A stretch of DNA of 64,000 bases from Pedobacter segetis (GCF_016623585.1 NZ_JAEHFY010000013.1:62001-126000); one strand, 5' to 3'. Shown: positions 42,694 to 52,887, counted from the stretch's first letter. The notes: generated by a model from the letters alone, not told the origin. Program-made: numbers and translations.

Positions 42694-44844
42694 ATGAATA
42701 AACTTTATTTGTGTTTAATGGTGTTTTTACTGCCTTTATTGGTTAATGGCGAGGTTGCAACCGATTCTACGTGGGTAAATAGGTTCATAAAAAAAACCAT
42801 TGAGGTACAAAAATTAAACAGGTTGCAGAATTTTGAAGCTAAAGCTTATTTAAAAAGTAGCCTTATCCTAGAAAAAGTGCCCCACACCATCTTGGGCAAA
42901 AAAATACAGCTGAGAAGCAATTTAAAAGACCGGCAATTAATTTGGCTATATGAAACTTCTTCAGATTTATTTAGCGATAAAAAACTAGGGTTTAAAGAGT
43001 TGATCAAGGGCACCAAAACTTTTGGTAAATACCCATCGTGGGATTTTAAGAGCACCGCTCAATTACAAATCAATTTTGCCGATGATTTGGTAAAATTTGA
43101 AGCTTTGAGCGATAAAAAATTTATTTCGCCTTTGGCAGAAACAGCCTTTAATAATTATAGTTATATTTTAGTTGATAGCAGCAATTCTGTAGCAACCATT
43201 AAGGTTGTTCCTAAGCACCAGTTTTCGCCAACTTTTTTTGGTAATATAAAAATAAACAAAAACAATTATTCTTTAGAAGATGTTGATTTAAAACTAGTTG
43301 GCGCAAAAGGGATTGATTTTATCGATACCTTAAAAGTAATACAGCATTATAAAGATTTTAAGCCAACACTTACGCTATTAAATTATAGCGGAGAATTTTT
43401 AAGGTTTTTTTTTAACGGCAAAAGCGAGGCGATATATAAGAATTTTAGAACCGGCGTAAACCCAGATTCTTTGAAAAGGTTTAGTAAAAACGAGATCGTA
43501 AAAGATGATTCATCTGCTTACCATGCAGATATTTTGAAAAAGGATAGAGGTGTTTATCTTACGCTGCAAGAACGACTTTCTTATCAATACCAAGATACCT
43601 TAAAGAAAGAAAAGGACCTTACTTTAGCGGCAGACTCTTTAGATGGTTTAACTAAAAAAGTTCAGATATTCCCTTTGCTATTTTCAGACTTAATTTGGAA
43701 AAGCGACAAAAAAAAGGAAGCCATATTTTTTGATCCAATTGTTCCGGCGTTTTTTTACAACACGGTAGAGGGGGCGGGCATAAGTTATGGGATTAAAATA
43801 GTTCAATACGCAAATGATGGTAAATACTGGTCGGTAAGGCCTAAAATAAGATACGGTTTAAGCAATAAAGAACTAAATTCTGATGTTTCTTTATCATGGC
43901 TGTACAAACCAAAAAAACGAGGTGTACTAAATTTTAGTGCAGGCAGCACCTACCGTGATCTAAACCCGAACGGAACTATCGGTACTTTACAAAACACCTT
44001 GAACACCTTGTTTTTTGAGCAGAATTTTTTAAAGTTGTATAGAAAAGAGTATGTAAGCTTTGGTATTGGTAGAGAGTTGGTGGGCAACCTTTATCTATCT
44101 GTTGGTACAGAAATCTCTCGAAATTATGCAGCAAATAATACAAGGGATTATGCCTTTAGGAATATAAGGGATAGAGGGTTTAGTTCTAATAACCCAATCC
44201 CGCCAAATTTTGGGAATAAGATCTTCCCCAATTATACCGCTTTTTACGTTAATACATCTTTAATTTATACGCTAAAGCAGCCCTATATCTTAAAGGATGG
44301 GTTTAAGATCTACAAACTGCCGCTAGGGCCAAGGTTTATCATAAATTACAGAAAAGGCTTACCGGGGCTGTTCCATTCAGAATCAGATTACAATTTTATA
44401 GAAGCAGAGATCCAGCATGAAAAACTGGATATGGGCCTTTGGGGTTACGGCTCCTATTCAATTTCGGCCGGAAAATTTTTAGATGCTAAAAATGTTTATT
44501 TTCCAGAATGGAGGCATTTTAGCGGAAACTCTGCACTAGTTTTTAACCCAGGTTTAAAGAGTTTTCACCTGCTAGATTTTTATACTTACAGCACCAATAA
44601 GTTTTTTGTTGAAGCGCATTTCGAGCATAATTTCAATCAGAAATTCTCTGCCAGGATTCCGCTAGTTAGAAAATTAAAACTAGAGGAATTAGTTGGCGGC
44701 GGCTACTTAACACAACCAGATAGGGGCGATTATTTTGAGGCCTATGTGGGTTTAAGAAGATGGGCCTTTAGGGCAGATTATGCTTGGTCTTTTGATAAAT
44801 ACGGACTTTTAAACCAAGGGTTTAAGATTTCTTTTGCTTTTTAA
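42694..44844 (+). CDS. DUF5686 family outer-membrane-associated protein
   Basis: A 716-aa exported protein: signal peptide (residues 1-19), a mixed N-terminal half and a beta-rich C-terminal half ending in Phe (FKISFAF), the usual ending of outer-membrane barrel proteins. It lacks the N-terminal carboxypeptidase-like domain of its neighbour. Its last 70 residues (EAHFEHNFNQKFSARIPLVRKLKLEELVGGGYL) match those of the next gene closely, so the two arose by duplication. The function is unknown. Confidence 0.8.
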   Translation: MNKLYLCLMVFLLPLLVNGEVATDSTWVNRFIKKTIEVQKLNRLQNFEAKAYLKSSLILEKVPHTILGKKIQLRSNLKDRQLIWLYETSSDLFSDKKLGFKELIKGTKTFGKYPSWDFKSTAQLQINFADDLVKFEALSDKKFISPLAETAFNNYSYILVDSSNSVATIKVVPKHQFSPTFFGNIKINKNNYSLEDVDLKLVGAKGIDFIDTLKVIQHYKDFKPTLTLLNYSGEFLRFFFNGKSEAIYKNFRTGVNPDSLKRFSKNEIVKDDSSAYHADILKKDRGVYLTLQERLSYQYQDTLKKEKDLTLAADSLDGLTKKVQIFPLLFSDLIWKSDKKKEAIFFDPIVPAFFYNTVEGAGISYGIKIVQYANDGKYWSVRPKIRYGLSNKELNSDVSLSWLYKPKKRGVLNFSAGSTYRDLNPNGTIGTLQNTLNTLFFEQNFLKLYRKEYVSFGIGRELVGNLYLSVGTEISRNYAANNTRDYAFRNIRDRGFSSNNPIPPNFGNKIFPNYTAFYVNTSLIYTLKQPYILKDGFKIYKLPLGPRFIINYRKGLPGLFHSESDYNFIEAEIQHEKLDMGLWGYGSYSISAGKFLDAKNVYFPEWRHFSGNSALVFNPGLKSFHLLDFYTYSTNKFFVEAHFEHNFNQKFSARIPLVRKLKLEELVGGGYLTQPDRGDYFEAYVGLRRWAFRADYAWSFDKYGLLNQGFKISFAF

Positions 44845-44910
44845 CATTATTTAAGAATTAAGTGTTTTAACCTCTTATTTAAATTATTCATCTTTGAGAA
44901 AACCTTAATT

Positions 44911-47367
44911 ATGAAAAAAATACCTACCCTCTTTTTTTGCCTCTTTATTACTACTTTTCTTTTTGCCCAAGAACTAACCATAACCGGAAAAATCACTGAC
45001 GATCAAAATCAAGTAATTCCGTTTGCAACTGTTTTTATTAAAAGAACTACAAAAGGTACATCAGCAAATAAAGACGGGAAATATAGTTTAAAGGTTAATA
45101 AGGGAAAGTACGAATTGGTTTTTAGCGCAATCGGGTTTAAGCAATTGGTTAAACCTATTGAGGTAGAAAAAAACACAGAAATCAATATTGTATTAGGTAA
45201 CCAGGTTTTTGAGCTTAAAGATGTTGTTATAAGAGCCGATGGAGAAGACCCCGCTTATGCCATCATCAGAAAAGCCATCAAACAGCGCAAAAAATACCTT
45301 AAAGAAACGCCTGCTTATACCTGCGAAGTTTATATAAAAGGAGTGCAAAGACTTTTAAAAGCACCAGAAAAATTTTTAGGTACTGATATTAAAAAAGCAG
45401 GCCAAGAACTAGGTTTGGATTCTAACCGAACAGGTATAATTTATCAATCAGAATCACAGTCGGTTTTAAGTTTTATGCCTCCAAATAGCTATCACGAAGA
45501 AATGATTTCCTCAAAAGTTGCAGGTGGAAATCGTTCTTTTAGTTTTAATAGGGCTACCGAGTTATTGCTGAATTTTTATGAGAATTATCAAGATTGGGGC
45601 AGCTTAAGCAACCGCCCGTTTGTTTCTCCGATAGCTGATAATGCCTTGTTTTATTATGATTATAAGTTGATCGGTACTACGCTAGAAAACGGCGAGCTCA
45701 TCAATAAAATACAATTGTTGCCAAAAAGAAAATATGACCCAGCTTATCGCGGATACATTTATATTGTTGAGGATAGTTGGCGCATTTACAGTACCGATTT
45801 TGTGATGAGCAAAGAATCTAATATTACTTTATTGGACACCTTAAAAATAAACCAGACCTATATTCCTGTAACCAGAAAGGTTTGGATGCCCTCAAATGTT
45901 AAATTTGAGTTTGTAGGGGGTATTTTTGGTTTCCGTTTTGGAGGATATTATGTGGGGGTTTACAGCAACTATGAATTAGACCCGAAACTTGATCCTAGAG
46001 ATTTTAAAGAAGTGGTGAGAATCACAAAAGAGGTCAATAAAAAAGATTCTACCTATTGGGGCAATGCCAGGCCAATTCCGCTTACGCAAGAAGAAGCAAA
46101 TAATTACCTAAAAAAAGATAGCATTGCGAAAAGGCGAGAGTCGAAACCATATTTAGATAGCTTAGACAAAGTAAATAATAACCTTAAGATCGGTAAACTT
46201 TTATTGGGAGGTTACAATCCTCGCAACCGTTATAAAAATGAGTTTTTCCATATTGATGGCTTGCTGCCTTCGGTGTTTTTTAATACCGTAGAAGGTTTTG
46301 GGTTTAATTATGGCGCAAGTTTTACCCAAAAAGTGGATACGCTAAACAATAGATATTTAATTTTAAGGGGAAATATTAGATATGGGTTTGCCAATCATTT
46401 GTTTAATGCCTACACCTCGGCAAATATCCCGGTAGGGAAAAAACTAAATTTGGGTATAAGTTTAGGTTCCGATGTGCTGGATCTAAACGATAAAGGCTCT
46501 CTAAGTACCTTAGGAAATACTTTTAACTCTTTATTTTATGAGCGTAATTACTCTAAATTTTATCAAAAGAGATATGCTGAGGTAAATTCGTCATCCAGGT
46601 TACCCTTTGGATTATCAGGGAGTTTAGGCTTGGCCTATCAAAATAGCAAATGGCTGCCAAATAGTACAGGCTATGCTTTCCGTAACGATCCAAAATCTGA
46701 TTATACATCAAACAACCCATATACCCCACAAGCAGATTTTCCATTATTCCAAGAGTATCAAAACTTTAATATCAACGCATCGCTGAGTTATAATTTTAGC
46801 AGCAGATACGTAACCTACCCAACAGGTAGATATTATTTGCCATCTAAATGGCCTGTTTTAACTTTGAAGTATGAAAAAGCGATAAAAGATATCATCGGCT
46901 CTGATGCCGATTATGATTTTGCGAGTTTAGGCATCCGTAAATCTAATATTAAACTAGGCTTTTACGGCGAGTTTGAGTTTAGTGCCGAAACAGGTAAATT
47001 TTTAAGCTCAAATAATTTAAGCTTTCCAGATTATAAACATTTTAGAGGAAACAAAGCCTTATCTTACACACCGGGGCAAAACCAATTTTTGTTTTTAGAA
47101 TACTACCCAGAAAGTACTTTTGATGAATACCTTGAAGCCCATGCCGAGCATAATTTTAAAGGATTTTTTACCAATAAGATCCCTCTGCTAAGAAAATTAA
47201 AATTACAAGAGTTGGTAGGGTTTAACTATTTAAGTACACCAAAACTAACCAATTACAAAGAGCTTTATTTTGGCTTAGCTTATACAGGTATCAAAGTTTT
47301 CTATGGATTTTCTTTTGATGGCAGCAGGCAAATACACTCGGGTTTTAGGATTGCTTATGGGTTTTGA
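44911..47367 (+). CDS. DUF5686 protein with N-terminal carboxypeptidase-regulatory-like domain
   Basis: An 818-aa exported protein: signal peptide (residues 1-19), a carboxypeptidase-D regulatory-like beta domain (ITGKITDDQNQVIPFATVFI, then GTSANKDGKYSLKV, about residues 23-105), a DUF5686 core (YAIIRKAIKQRKKYLKETPAYTCEVYIKG) and a C-terminal beta barrel ending in Phe. It is the larger of two tandem paralogues with a 66-base gap. The N-terminal domain is the one found in SusC/TonB-linked proteins, which suggests an outer-membrane role. The substrate is unknown. Confidence 0.85.
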   Translation: MKKIPTLFFCLFITTFLFAQELTITGKITDDQNQVIPFATVFIKRTTKGTSANKDGKYSLKVNKGKYELVFSAIGFKQLVKPIEVEKNTEINIVLGNQVFELKDVVIRADGEDPAYAIIRKAIKQRKKYLKETPAYTCEVYIKGVQRLLKAPEKFLGTDIKKAGQELGLDSNRTGIIYQSESQSVLSFMPPNSYHEEMISSKVAGGNRSFSFNRATELLLNFYENYQDWGSLSNRPFVSPIADNALFYYDYKLIGTTLENGELINKIQLLPKRKYDPAYRGYIYIVEDSWRIYSTDFVMSKESNITLLDTLKINQTYIPVTRKVWMPSNVKFEFVGGIFGFRFGGYYVGVYSNYELDPKLDPRDFKEVVRITKEVNKKDSTYWGNARPIPLTQEEANNYLKKDSIAKRRESKPYLDSLDKVNNNLKIGKLLLGGYNPRNRYKNEFFHIDGLLPSVFFNTVEGFGFNYGASFTQKVDTLNNRYLILRGNIRYGFANHLFNAYTSANIPVGKKLNLGISLGSDVLDLNDKGSLSTLGNTFNSLFYERNYSKFYQKRYAEVNSSSRLPFGLSGSLGLAYQNSKWLPNSTGYAFRNDPKSDYTSNNPYTPQADFPLFQEYQNFNINASLSYNFSSRYVTYPTGRYYLPSKWPVLTLKYEKAIKDIIGSDADYDFASLGIRKSNIKLGFYGEFEFSAETGKFLSSNNLSFPDYKHFRGNKALSYTPGQNQFLFLEYYPESTFDEYLEAHAEHNFKGFFTNKIPLLRKLKLQELVGFNYLSTPKLTNYKELYFGLAYTGIKVFYGFSFDGSRQIHSGFRIAYGF

Positions 47368-47499
47368 TACAGATGTAAAAGGCTTAAAGCAGAAAGCGAA
47401 AAGCAGAAAACTCAAGCAGCAGAATTTATGGTTCACTTTATACTAACAAACCGTTCTGTTATTGATGAACTAATGAACCTACAACTAAAAAATGATGAA

Positions 47500-48021
47500 T
47501 TAAAAAACCAAAAACTTATCCATTTGCATCTCTGTAAACTTTAAAGTATCCTCTTTAAATAAGTCTCCATCATCATTAATCTCAAAAGCGATGTTTGGTA
47601 TATGTAATTTTAATGGCATCACGTGTAAACCGATATAATTGCAAACACCGGTAAAATGCTCAATTCCTCTTATGTTTCCATATTTGCCAGTAGAATGACC
47701 TACCAAAGCAGCCTTTTTATCCATAAAAGAAACCGGGAATTTACAAGCATCAATAAATAACTTTAAAATGCCCGGGAAACTGCCATTGTATTCGGGTATG
47801 ATAAATATAAATCTATGGGCTTTGGTAATTTGTTGTTGTAATGGCTCAAAGTCCTCCAAAGTTTTTCCGTAATAGCCTCCTGATATTAAATCTTGAGGCA
47901 AATCAGTTAAAGAAAGAATAGTTGCTTTTTCTCCTTTTTGGGCTAAAGCTTTCTGATAATATTTAGCGATTTTAAGCGTATTGCTATTCGGGCGGTTGGT
48001 TCCCGAAACAATTAATGTCAT
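47500..48021 (-). CDS. NAD(P)H-dependent FMN reductase-like protein
   Basis: A flavodoxin-fold protein of 173 aa in the NADPH-dependent FMN reductase family. The phosphate-binding loop is SGTNRPNSNTLKIA, followed by FIIPEYNGSFPGILKLFIDA and the LVGHSTGKYGNIRG segment. The ATG whose first base is 48021 gives the family start MTLIVSGTNRP; a longer frame would add 49 atypical residues. It is divergent from parA. The physiological substrate is unknown. Confidence 0.87.
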   Translation of the reverse strand: MTLIVSGTNRPNSNTLKIAKYYQKALAQKGEKATILSLTDLPQDLISGGYYGKTLEDFEPLQQQITKAHRFIFIIPEYNGSFPGILKLFIDACKFPVSFMDKKAALVGHSTGKYGNIRGIEHFTGVCNYIGLHVMPLKLHIPNIAFEINDDGDLFKEDTLKFTEMQMDKFLVF

Positions 48022-48185
48022 GTTAGTTTGTTTATAAATTGCCTTAACGTGTGGAAATTGATATTGTTTATATTTGTATCTTGCCGCCTTGTTAAAAAGA
48101 ATAATAAATTCGTCTAAAATACTAAAAAAGGGCAATTTTTTAACATTACGCCATATAAGAAGCTTCATAAAAAGGAAATCATTTA

Positions 48186-48992
48186 ATGAGTAAAATCATA
48201 GCAATTGCCAATCAGAAAGGTGGAGTGGGTAAAACCACCACTTCTATAAATTTAGCGGCTAGTTTAGCGGTTTTAGAATATAAGACTTTAATAGTAGATG
48301 CCGATCCACAAGCCAATTCAACATCGGGTATCGGGTTCGACCCTCGTACCATAAAACACAGTATCTATGAGTGTATCATCAATGATGTTACCGCAAAAGA
48401 AGCCATCCAAAAAACCGATACCCCAAACCTAGATCTACTACCGGCACATATAGATTTAGTGGGTGCAGAAATAGAGATGATCAACCTGGAAAATCGGGAA
48501 TACAAAATGAAAGCGGTTTTAGAGCAGATAGATAAGGATTACGATTTTATCATCATAGATTGTTCGCCATCTTTGGGCCTGATAACCATCAACGCCTTAA
48601 CAGCGGCCAACTCTGTGATCATCCCCGTACAGTGCGAGTATTTTGCGTTAGAAGGTTTAGGTAAATTATTGAACACGATAAAAATCGTACAAAACCGCTT
48701 AAACCCCGAATTGCAGATTGAAGGTATCTTACTCACCATGTACGATGTTCGTTTAAGATTGTCTAATCAAGTGGTAGAAGAAGTTCGCTCACATTTTGAA
48801 GATTTGGTTTTTAATACCATTATTGCCAGAAATACCCGTTTAAGTGAAGCCCCAAGTTTTGGCGTTTCTGTAATTATGCATGATGCAAACTCTAAAGGAG
48901 CGATAAATTATTTGAATTTGGCCAGAGAAATTGTTACCAAAAACGGAATGGCCAAAGAAAGTGCAAAAGATAAAACGGAGGTGGTTAAATAA
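48186..48992 (+). CDS. parA: Chromosome partitioning ATPase ParA (Soj)
   Basis: Deviant Walker A ATPase that moves ParB-parS complexes along the nucleoid. Of 268 aa: ANQKGGVGKTTTSINLAA at the N-terminus, VDADPQANST, DFIIIDCSPSLGLITINAL and the CEYFALEGLGKLL block. It belongs to the short chromosomal (type Ib) form without an N-terminal DNA-binding domain. Its TAA stop shares its last base with the parB ATG (TAATG). No convincing parS site was seen in this window. Confidence 0.96.
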   Translation: MSKIIAIANQKGGVGKTTTSINLAASLAVLEYKTLIVDADPQANSTSGIGFDPRTIKHSIYECIINDVTAKEAIQKTDTPNLDLLPAHIDLVGAEIEMINLENREYKMKAVLEQIDKDYDFIIIDCSPSLGLITINALTAANSVIIPVQCEYFALEGLGKLLNTIKIVQNRLNPELQIEGILLTMYDVRLRLSNQVVEEVRSHFEDLVFNTIIARNTRLSEAPSFGVSVIMHDANSKGAINYLNLAREIVTKNGMAKESAKDKTEVVK

Positions 48993-49921
48993 TGAGCAAA
49001 GACAGAAAAATAGGGTTAGGTAGGGGATTGGGGGCTTTGCTAACAGATTCTCCAGAATTTAGCCGAGAAAGAAGCCAAACAAATACCAATAGTAATTCTT
49101 CGGTATCAGAAAATCCATCTGCGGCATTAGGCTCTATCAGTACTATAAAAATCAATCAGGTAGAAGTAAATCCATTTCAGCCCCGTTTCGAGTTTGATGA
49201 AGTTGCATTAAAAGAACTTTCAGAGAGCATTGTTTTGCAAGGTTTGATACAGCCCATTACCGTAAGGAAAATGGGGCCAAATAGTTTCCAGTTGATTTCT
49301 GGCGAGCGCAGGTTAAGAGCTTCTAAACTAGCAGGAATAACAGAAATCCCGGCCTATATACGCACTGCGGATGATCAGCAGATGCTAGAGATGGCACTGA
49401 TAGAAAACATCCAAAGGGAAAACCTAAACGCTATTGAAGTGGCATTGAGTTTCCAAAGGATGATCGATGAATGCGAGATTAACCAAGAAGAATTGGGCGA
49501 TCGCGTTTCTAAAAACAGATCTACCGTAACCAATTATTTGAGGTTGTTAAAACTGCCCCCAACCATACAGGCCGCAATAAGGGATAATAAGATCACTATG
49601 GGCCATGCAAGGGCGCTCATTAACGTTAGCGATCCAACAGCACAACTTTACATTTATCAAGAAATTTTAGATAAAGATCTTTCTGTAAGAAAGGTAGAAG
49701 AAATGGTGCGCTCTATTAAACAAAACGGGCTTAATCCTGCACCAAAAGAGAAAAAACAAGATGCTTTTTCTTTTCAATATCAAAAGATACAAGATGATCT
49801 TTCTTCTAAATTTGCCACCAAGATCAAAATGAAAGTACAAGACGGCGGCAAAGGTAGTATAGAAATCCCTTTTCTTTCTGATGAAGATTTAACCCGCATT
49901 TTAGAATTGCTAGATTGGTAA
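48992..49921 (+). CDS. parB: Chromosome partitioning protein ParB (Spo0J)
   Basis: CTPase and DNA clamp that loads at parS sites. Of 309 aa: an N-terminal ParA-interacting peptide (GLGRGLGALLTD), the ParB/Srx domain with VNPFQPRFEFDEVALKELSESI and the CTP motif GERRLRASKLAG, then the helix-turn-helix (ELGDRVSKNRSTVTNYLRLLKLP) and GHARALI. A C-terminal dimer domain closes it. It shares single bases with the neighbours on both sides. Confidence 0.96.
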   Translation: MSKDRKIGLGRGLGALLTDSPEFSRERSQTNTNSNSSVSENPSAALGSISTIKINQVEVNPFQPRFEFDEVALKELSESIVLQGLIQPITVRKMGPNSFQLISGERRLRASKLAGITEIPAYIRTADDQQMLEMALIENIQRENLNAIEVALSFQRMIDECEINQEELGDRVSKNRSTVTNYLRLLKLPPTIQAAIRDNKITMGHARALINVSDPTAQLYIYQEILDKDLSVRKVEEMVRSIKQNGLNPAPKEKKQDAFSFQYQKIQDDLSSKFATKIKMKVQDGGKGSIEIPFLSDEDLTRILELLDW

Positions 49922-50592
49922 TGTTAAGATCGCTTTTTTTTGCTCTTTTTGTTTTTATTGCAGTTGGTTCTTATGCCCAGCAAAATGACGCTGTATCTAC
50001 ACAAAAAGATACTATTACCATAAAAGATGCGGCAAAAGAAGTGGGATTTAAAGAAAAGGCAAAAAGTTTTACAAAAGAGATAGGTTTGCTTTTTAAGGAT
50101 AGCACAAAATTGCAAAACCCAAGAAAAGCAGTTTTAAGATCGGCTATTTTGCCGGGCTGGGGGCAAGCCAGGAACCATAAATGGTGGAAAGTACCTTTGG
50201 TTTATGGAGGTTTTGTTGGTTTGGGCTTGGTTTATAATTTCAACAATAAATTTTACAAAGAAACCCTTACAGAAAGCCAGTACAGAAAAGCAAACCCAAA
50301 CCTCGGGAGGGATACCTCTTTTTTTTATCCACAATATAAAGGCATTCCCGATAATCAGATTTACGGAGCAAAAGATTTTTATAGAAGAAACAGGGACCTT
50401 TCTCTATACAGCATGATCGGCTTTTGGGGCCTGCAAATGGTAGATGCTTATATAGATGCTAAATTGGCCACCTTTGATGTAAGCGATGATCTGACATTGA
50501 AAATTAAACCTTCTATTTATATCCCAAATTACGGAAGCTTGGGTTTTAAAACTGCAATACCAATGCTAAGTCTAAAATTAAATTTTAAATAA
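49921..50592 (+). CDS. DUF5683 domain-containing protein
   Basis: A 223-aa exported or membrane protein from the ATG at 49921 (which reuses the last base of the parB stop): signal peptide ending SYAQQ, a charged segment to about residue 65, then the DUF5683 block (AVLRSAILPGWGQARNHKWWKVPLVYGGFVGLGLVYNF), in which PGWGQ is the hallmark. Further hydrophobic segments follow near SLYSMIGFWGLQMVDAYIDA. It is consistently found behind parB in Bacteroidota. The function is unknown. Confidence 0.82.
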   Translation: MLRSLFFALFVFIAVGSYAQQNDAVSTQKDTITIKDAAKEVGFKEKAKSFTKEIGLLFKDSTKLQNPRKAVLRSAILPGWGQARNHKWWKVPLVYGGFVGLGLVYNFNNKFYKETLTESQYRKANPNLGRDTSFFYPQYKGIPDNQIYGAKDFYRRNRDLSLYSMIGFWGLQMVDAYIDAKLATFDVSDDLTLKIKPSIYIPNYGSLGFKTAIPMLSLKLNFK

Positions 50593-50646
50593 TTACTTAC
50601 ATTAGCGCACCTAAATAATAACAGGTTATCAGCTTAAATAATTAAT

Positions 50647-51390
50647 ATGAAAATCGCCCTTATTGGTTACGGAAGAATGGGGAAAATGATCGAGTCTATC
50701 GCATTAGACAGAAATCATGAAATAGTTTTGGTAATTGACCAGCACAATGCAAATGAACTTACCCCAGAGAATCTGCAAAAAGCAGATGTTGCCATAGAGT
50801 TTAGTACGCCTAATACCGTATTGCAAAATATAGAAACCGCAATAAAAGCAAAAGTTCCATTGGTTGTTGGCACCACCGGATGGTATGGGCATTTGCAAGA
50901 AATAAAAGATAATTGCCAAGCTACCGGTGCTACGGTAATGTATGGCTCTAATTTTAGCGTTGGCGTAAATATATTCTTCCAAATAAACCAACAAGTAGCC
51001 AAAATGATGAATAATTTCTCAGATCAATATGATGTTGGTATGGAAGAGATACATCATATCCATAAACTAGATTCGCCAAGCGGTACCGCCATAACCATTG
51101 CAGAGGATATTATACATGAGTTTGATAAAAAGAACGAATGGATCGATGTTAAAAGTGATGATGATGTAACAATCCATAAACCAGAGCATCTAATCATAGA
51201 ATCTTACCGAGAAGGTGAGGTTCCGGGTACTCATGCGGTAATTTATGACTCTGATGTGGATAGGATCGAATTAAAGCACATTGCCCATGGGAGGCAAGGT
51301 TTTGCGCTGGGAGCCGTATTGGCGGCAGAGTGGTTAAAAGGTAAAAGCGGGTTTTACTCCGTTAAAGAAATGTACGATCTTAAAGCTTAA
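50647..51390 (+). CDS. dapB: 4-hydroxy-tetrahydrodipicolinate reductase
   Basis: NAD(P)H-dependent enzyme of the diaminopimelate/lysine pathway, supplying the residue that MurE adds to the cell wall. Of 247 aa: N-terminal IALIGYGRMGKMIE, VVGTTGWYG, GSNFSVGVN, then EIHHIHKLDSPSGTA with catalytic His and Lys, and the C-terminal GRQGFALGAVLAAEWL. The spacing to lepB is 6 bases, so the two are probably one unit. Confidence 0.95.
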   Translation: MKIALIGYGRMGKMIESIALDRNHEIVLVIDQHNANELTPENLQKADVAIEFSTPNTVLQNIETAIKAKVPLVVGTTGWYGHLQEIKDNCQATGATVMYGSNFSVGVNIFFQINQQVAKMMNNFSDQYDVGMEEIHHIHKLDSPSGTAITIAEDIIHEFDKKNEWIDVKSDDDVTIHKPEHLIIESYREGEVPGTHAVIYDSDVDRIELKHIAHGRQGFALGAVLAAEWLKGKSGFYSVKEMYDLKA

Positions 51391-51396
51391 ACATAT

Positions 51397-52494
51397 ATGA
51401 ACTGGAAATTCTGGAAAAAGAACAAAACCAAAAAGAAGAAAAGCGCAGGTAGAGAATGGCTGGATGCCATTGTGTTTGCCGTTATAGCCGCAACCATTAT
51501 CAGAGGCTTATTTATTGAAGCTTACACCATCCCCACGGGATCAATGGAGCGTACTTTATTAGTTGGAGATTTTCTTTTTGTGAGTAAGATGAGTTATGGG
51601 GCCCGTACCCCGATTACTCCGGTTGCCTTTCCTTTTGCACACCATACCATGCCCATTATTAATACAAAAGCTTATTGGGACGGTATCCAATTACCATATT
51701 ACCGTTTACCGGGATTTGGAAAGGTTCAGCGCTATGATGTGGTGGTATTTAATTATCCTATGGATGCAGATCCACCTTTGAGCAGACCGGTTGATAAGCG
51801 TGAAAATTATATAAAAAGATGTATGGGAGTTCCTGGCGATACTTTAAAGATTGTAGATGCACAAGTTTTTATCAATGGTAAACCGGCAGATCTGCCCAAG
51901 ATGAGCCAAACACAATATTATGTAAAAACAGACGGTACAGATTTTAACCCTAAAGCTTTAGAAGATATTAAGGCAGATGTAGAACGCGTAACTACCGATG
52001 AGTACGTAATCACTATGCCTAAGGGAGAAGTGAACAAGATCAAGGCTTTTTCTAACGTAAAAAACGTAGCCCCGGTAATTGCACAAAAAAACACCTTTGA
52101 ACAACAGGTATTCCCATCAGATCCACATTATAAATGGAACCAAGATAATTTTGGCCCTCTCATTATCCCAAAAAAAGGATGGACAATTACTTTAGACAGC
52201 TTAACCTACCCACTTTACCATAGGGCCATTGAAGTTTATGAAGGCAACAAACTTGAGGTAAAAGGAAATGATTTTTACATCAACGGACAAAAAACCAATA
52301 AATACACCTTTAAGATGGATTACTATTGGATGATGGGCGATAATAGGCACAATTCTTTAGATTCTAGATATTGGGGCTTTGTACCAGAAGACCATATTGA
52401 AGGGAAAGCATTGTTTATTTGGATGAGCTGGAACGAGAACGGTACTTTCTTCGATAAAATAAGATGGAATAGGTTATTCACAGGAATACATTAG
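51397..52494 (+). CDS. lepB: Signal peptidase I
   Basis: Membrane serine protease that removes signal peptides from secreted proteins. Of 365 aa: an N-terminal helix (about residues 23-41), catalytic Ser in PTGSMERTLLVGD, catalytic Lys in ENYIKRCMGVPGD, and the box GDNRHNSLDSRYWGFVP. The middle third (about residues 150-290) is an extra hydrophilic insertion of the large Bacteroidota form. It follows dapB and ends in a strong terminator. Confidence 0.95.
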   Translation: MNWKFWKKNKTKKKKSAGREWLDAIVFAVIAATIIRGLFIEAYTIPTGSMERTLLVGDFLFVSKMSYGARTPITPVAFPFAHHTMPIINTKAYWDGIQLPYYRLPGFGKVQRYDVVVFNYPMDADPPLSRPVDKRENYIKRCMGVPGDTLKIVDAQVFINGKPADLPKMSQTQYYVKTDGTDFNPKALEDIKADVERVTTDEYVITMPKGEVNKIKAFSNVKNVAPVIAQKNTFEQQVFPSDPHYKWNQDNFGPLIIPKKGWTITLDSLTYPLYHRAIEVYEGNKLEVKGNDFYINGQKTNKYTFKMDYYWMMGDNRHNSLDSRYWGFVPEDHIEGKALFIWMSWNENGTFFDKIRWNRLFTGIH

Positions 52495-52570
52495 GGTTTG
52501 AAAGATGCTTCTAACTCAAAGCAAAAAGTAGAAAGCGAAATATTAATTCAAAAATTCTTCATTAAAATTT

Positions 52571-52616
52571 AAAGGGATGTTTAAACCAAAACATCCCTTT
52601 TCTGTTTTATAAGTTG
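52571..52616 (+). terminator. Rho-independent terminator after lepB
   Basis: AAAGGGATGTTT (52571-52582) pairs perfectly, 12 of 12, with AAACATCCCTTT (52589-52600) across a 6-base loop; a T-rich stretch follows (TCTGTTTTAT). It closes the parA-lepB side of the window. Confidence 0.85.
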
Positions 52617-52697
52617 CCTACCGCATTTGGCTTTAAGCAATAAACAAATAAAAGATAATGGCATATCGTTTGTATAATGGTTATAAACGAAGTAAGA

Positions 52698-52847
52698 ATG
52701 AGAGTGATATTGAATATTTTGGCGATTTCATTTATACTTGGTTGGATATTAGGATTCTTTGTTTTTAGTGCAGGATTTTTAATTCATATATTTTTGATAT
52801 TAGCAATTTTTGCCTTGATCATCAATTTTTTATCAGAACCTGTGTAA
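52698..52847 (+). CDS. Small hydrophobic membrane protein (lmo0937-like)
   Basis: A 49-aa protein, almost wholly hydrophobic with two short helices (ILNILAISFILGWILGFFVF and FLIHIFLILAIFALIINFL) around a Gly turn. Size and pattern match the lmo0937/DUF5670 family of tiny membrane proteins, often stress-linked. The ATG at 52698 gives the usual MRxIL start; an in-frame ATG at 52677 would add seven residues. A terminator lies 41 bases behind. The function is unknown. Confidence 0.7.
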   Translation: MRVILNILAISFILGWILGFFVFSAGFLIHIFLILAIFALIINFLSEPV

Positions 52848-52887
52848 ATATTTTCATCTTTAGTATAGGTTAAGTTTAAAAACTTTT

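Noticed and set aside
48168-48992. parS site near parAB
   Set aside because: No sequence close to TGTTTCACGTGAAACA was found by eye in this region.
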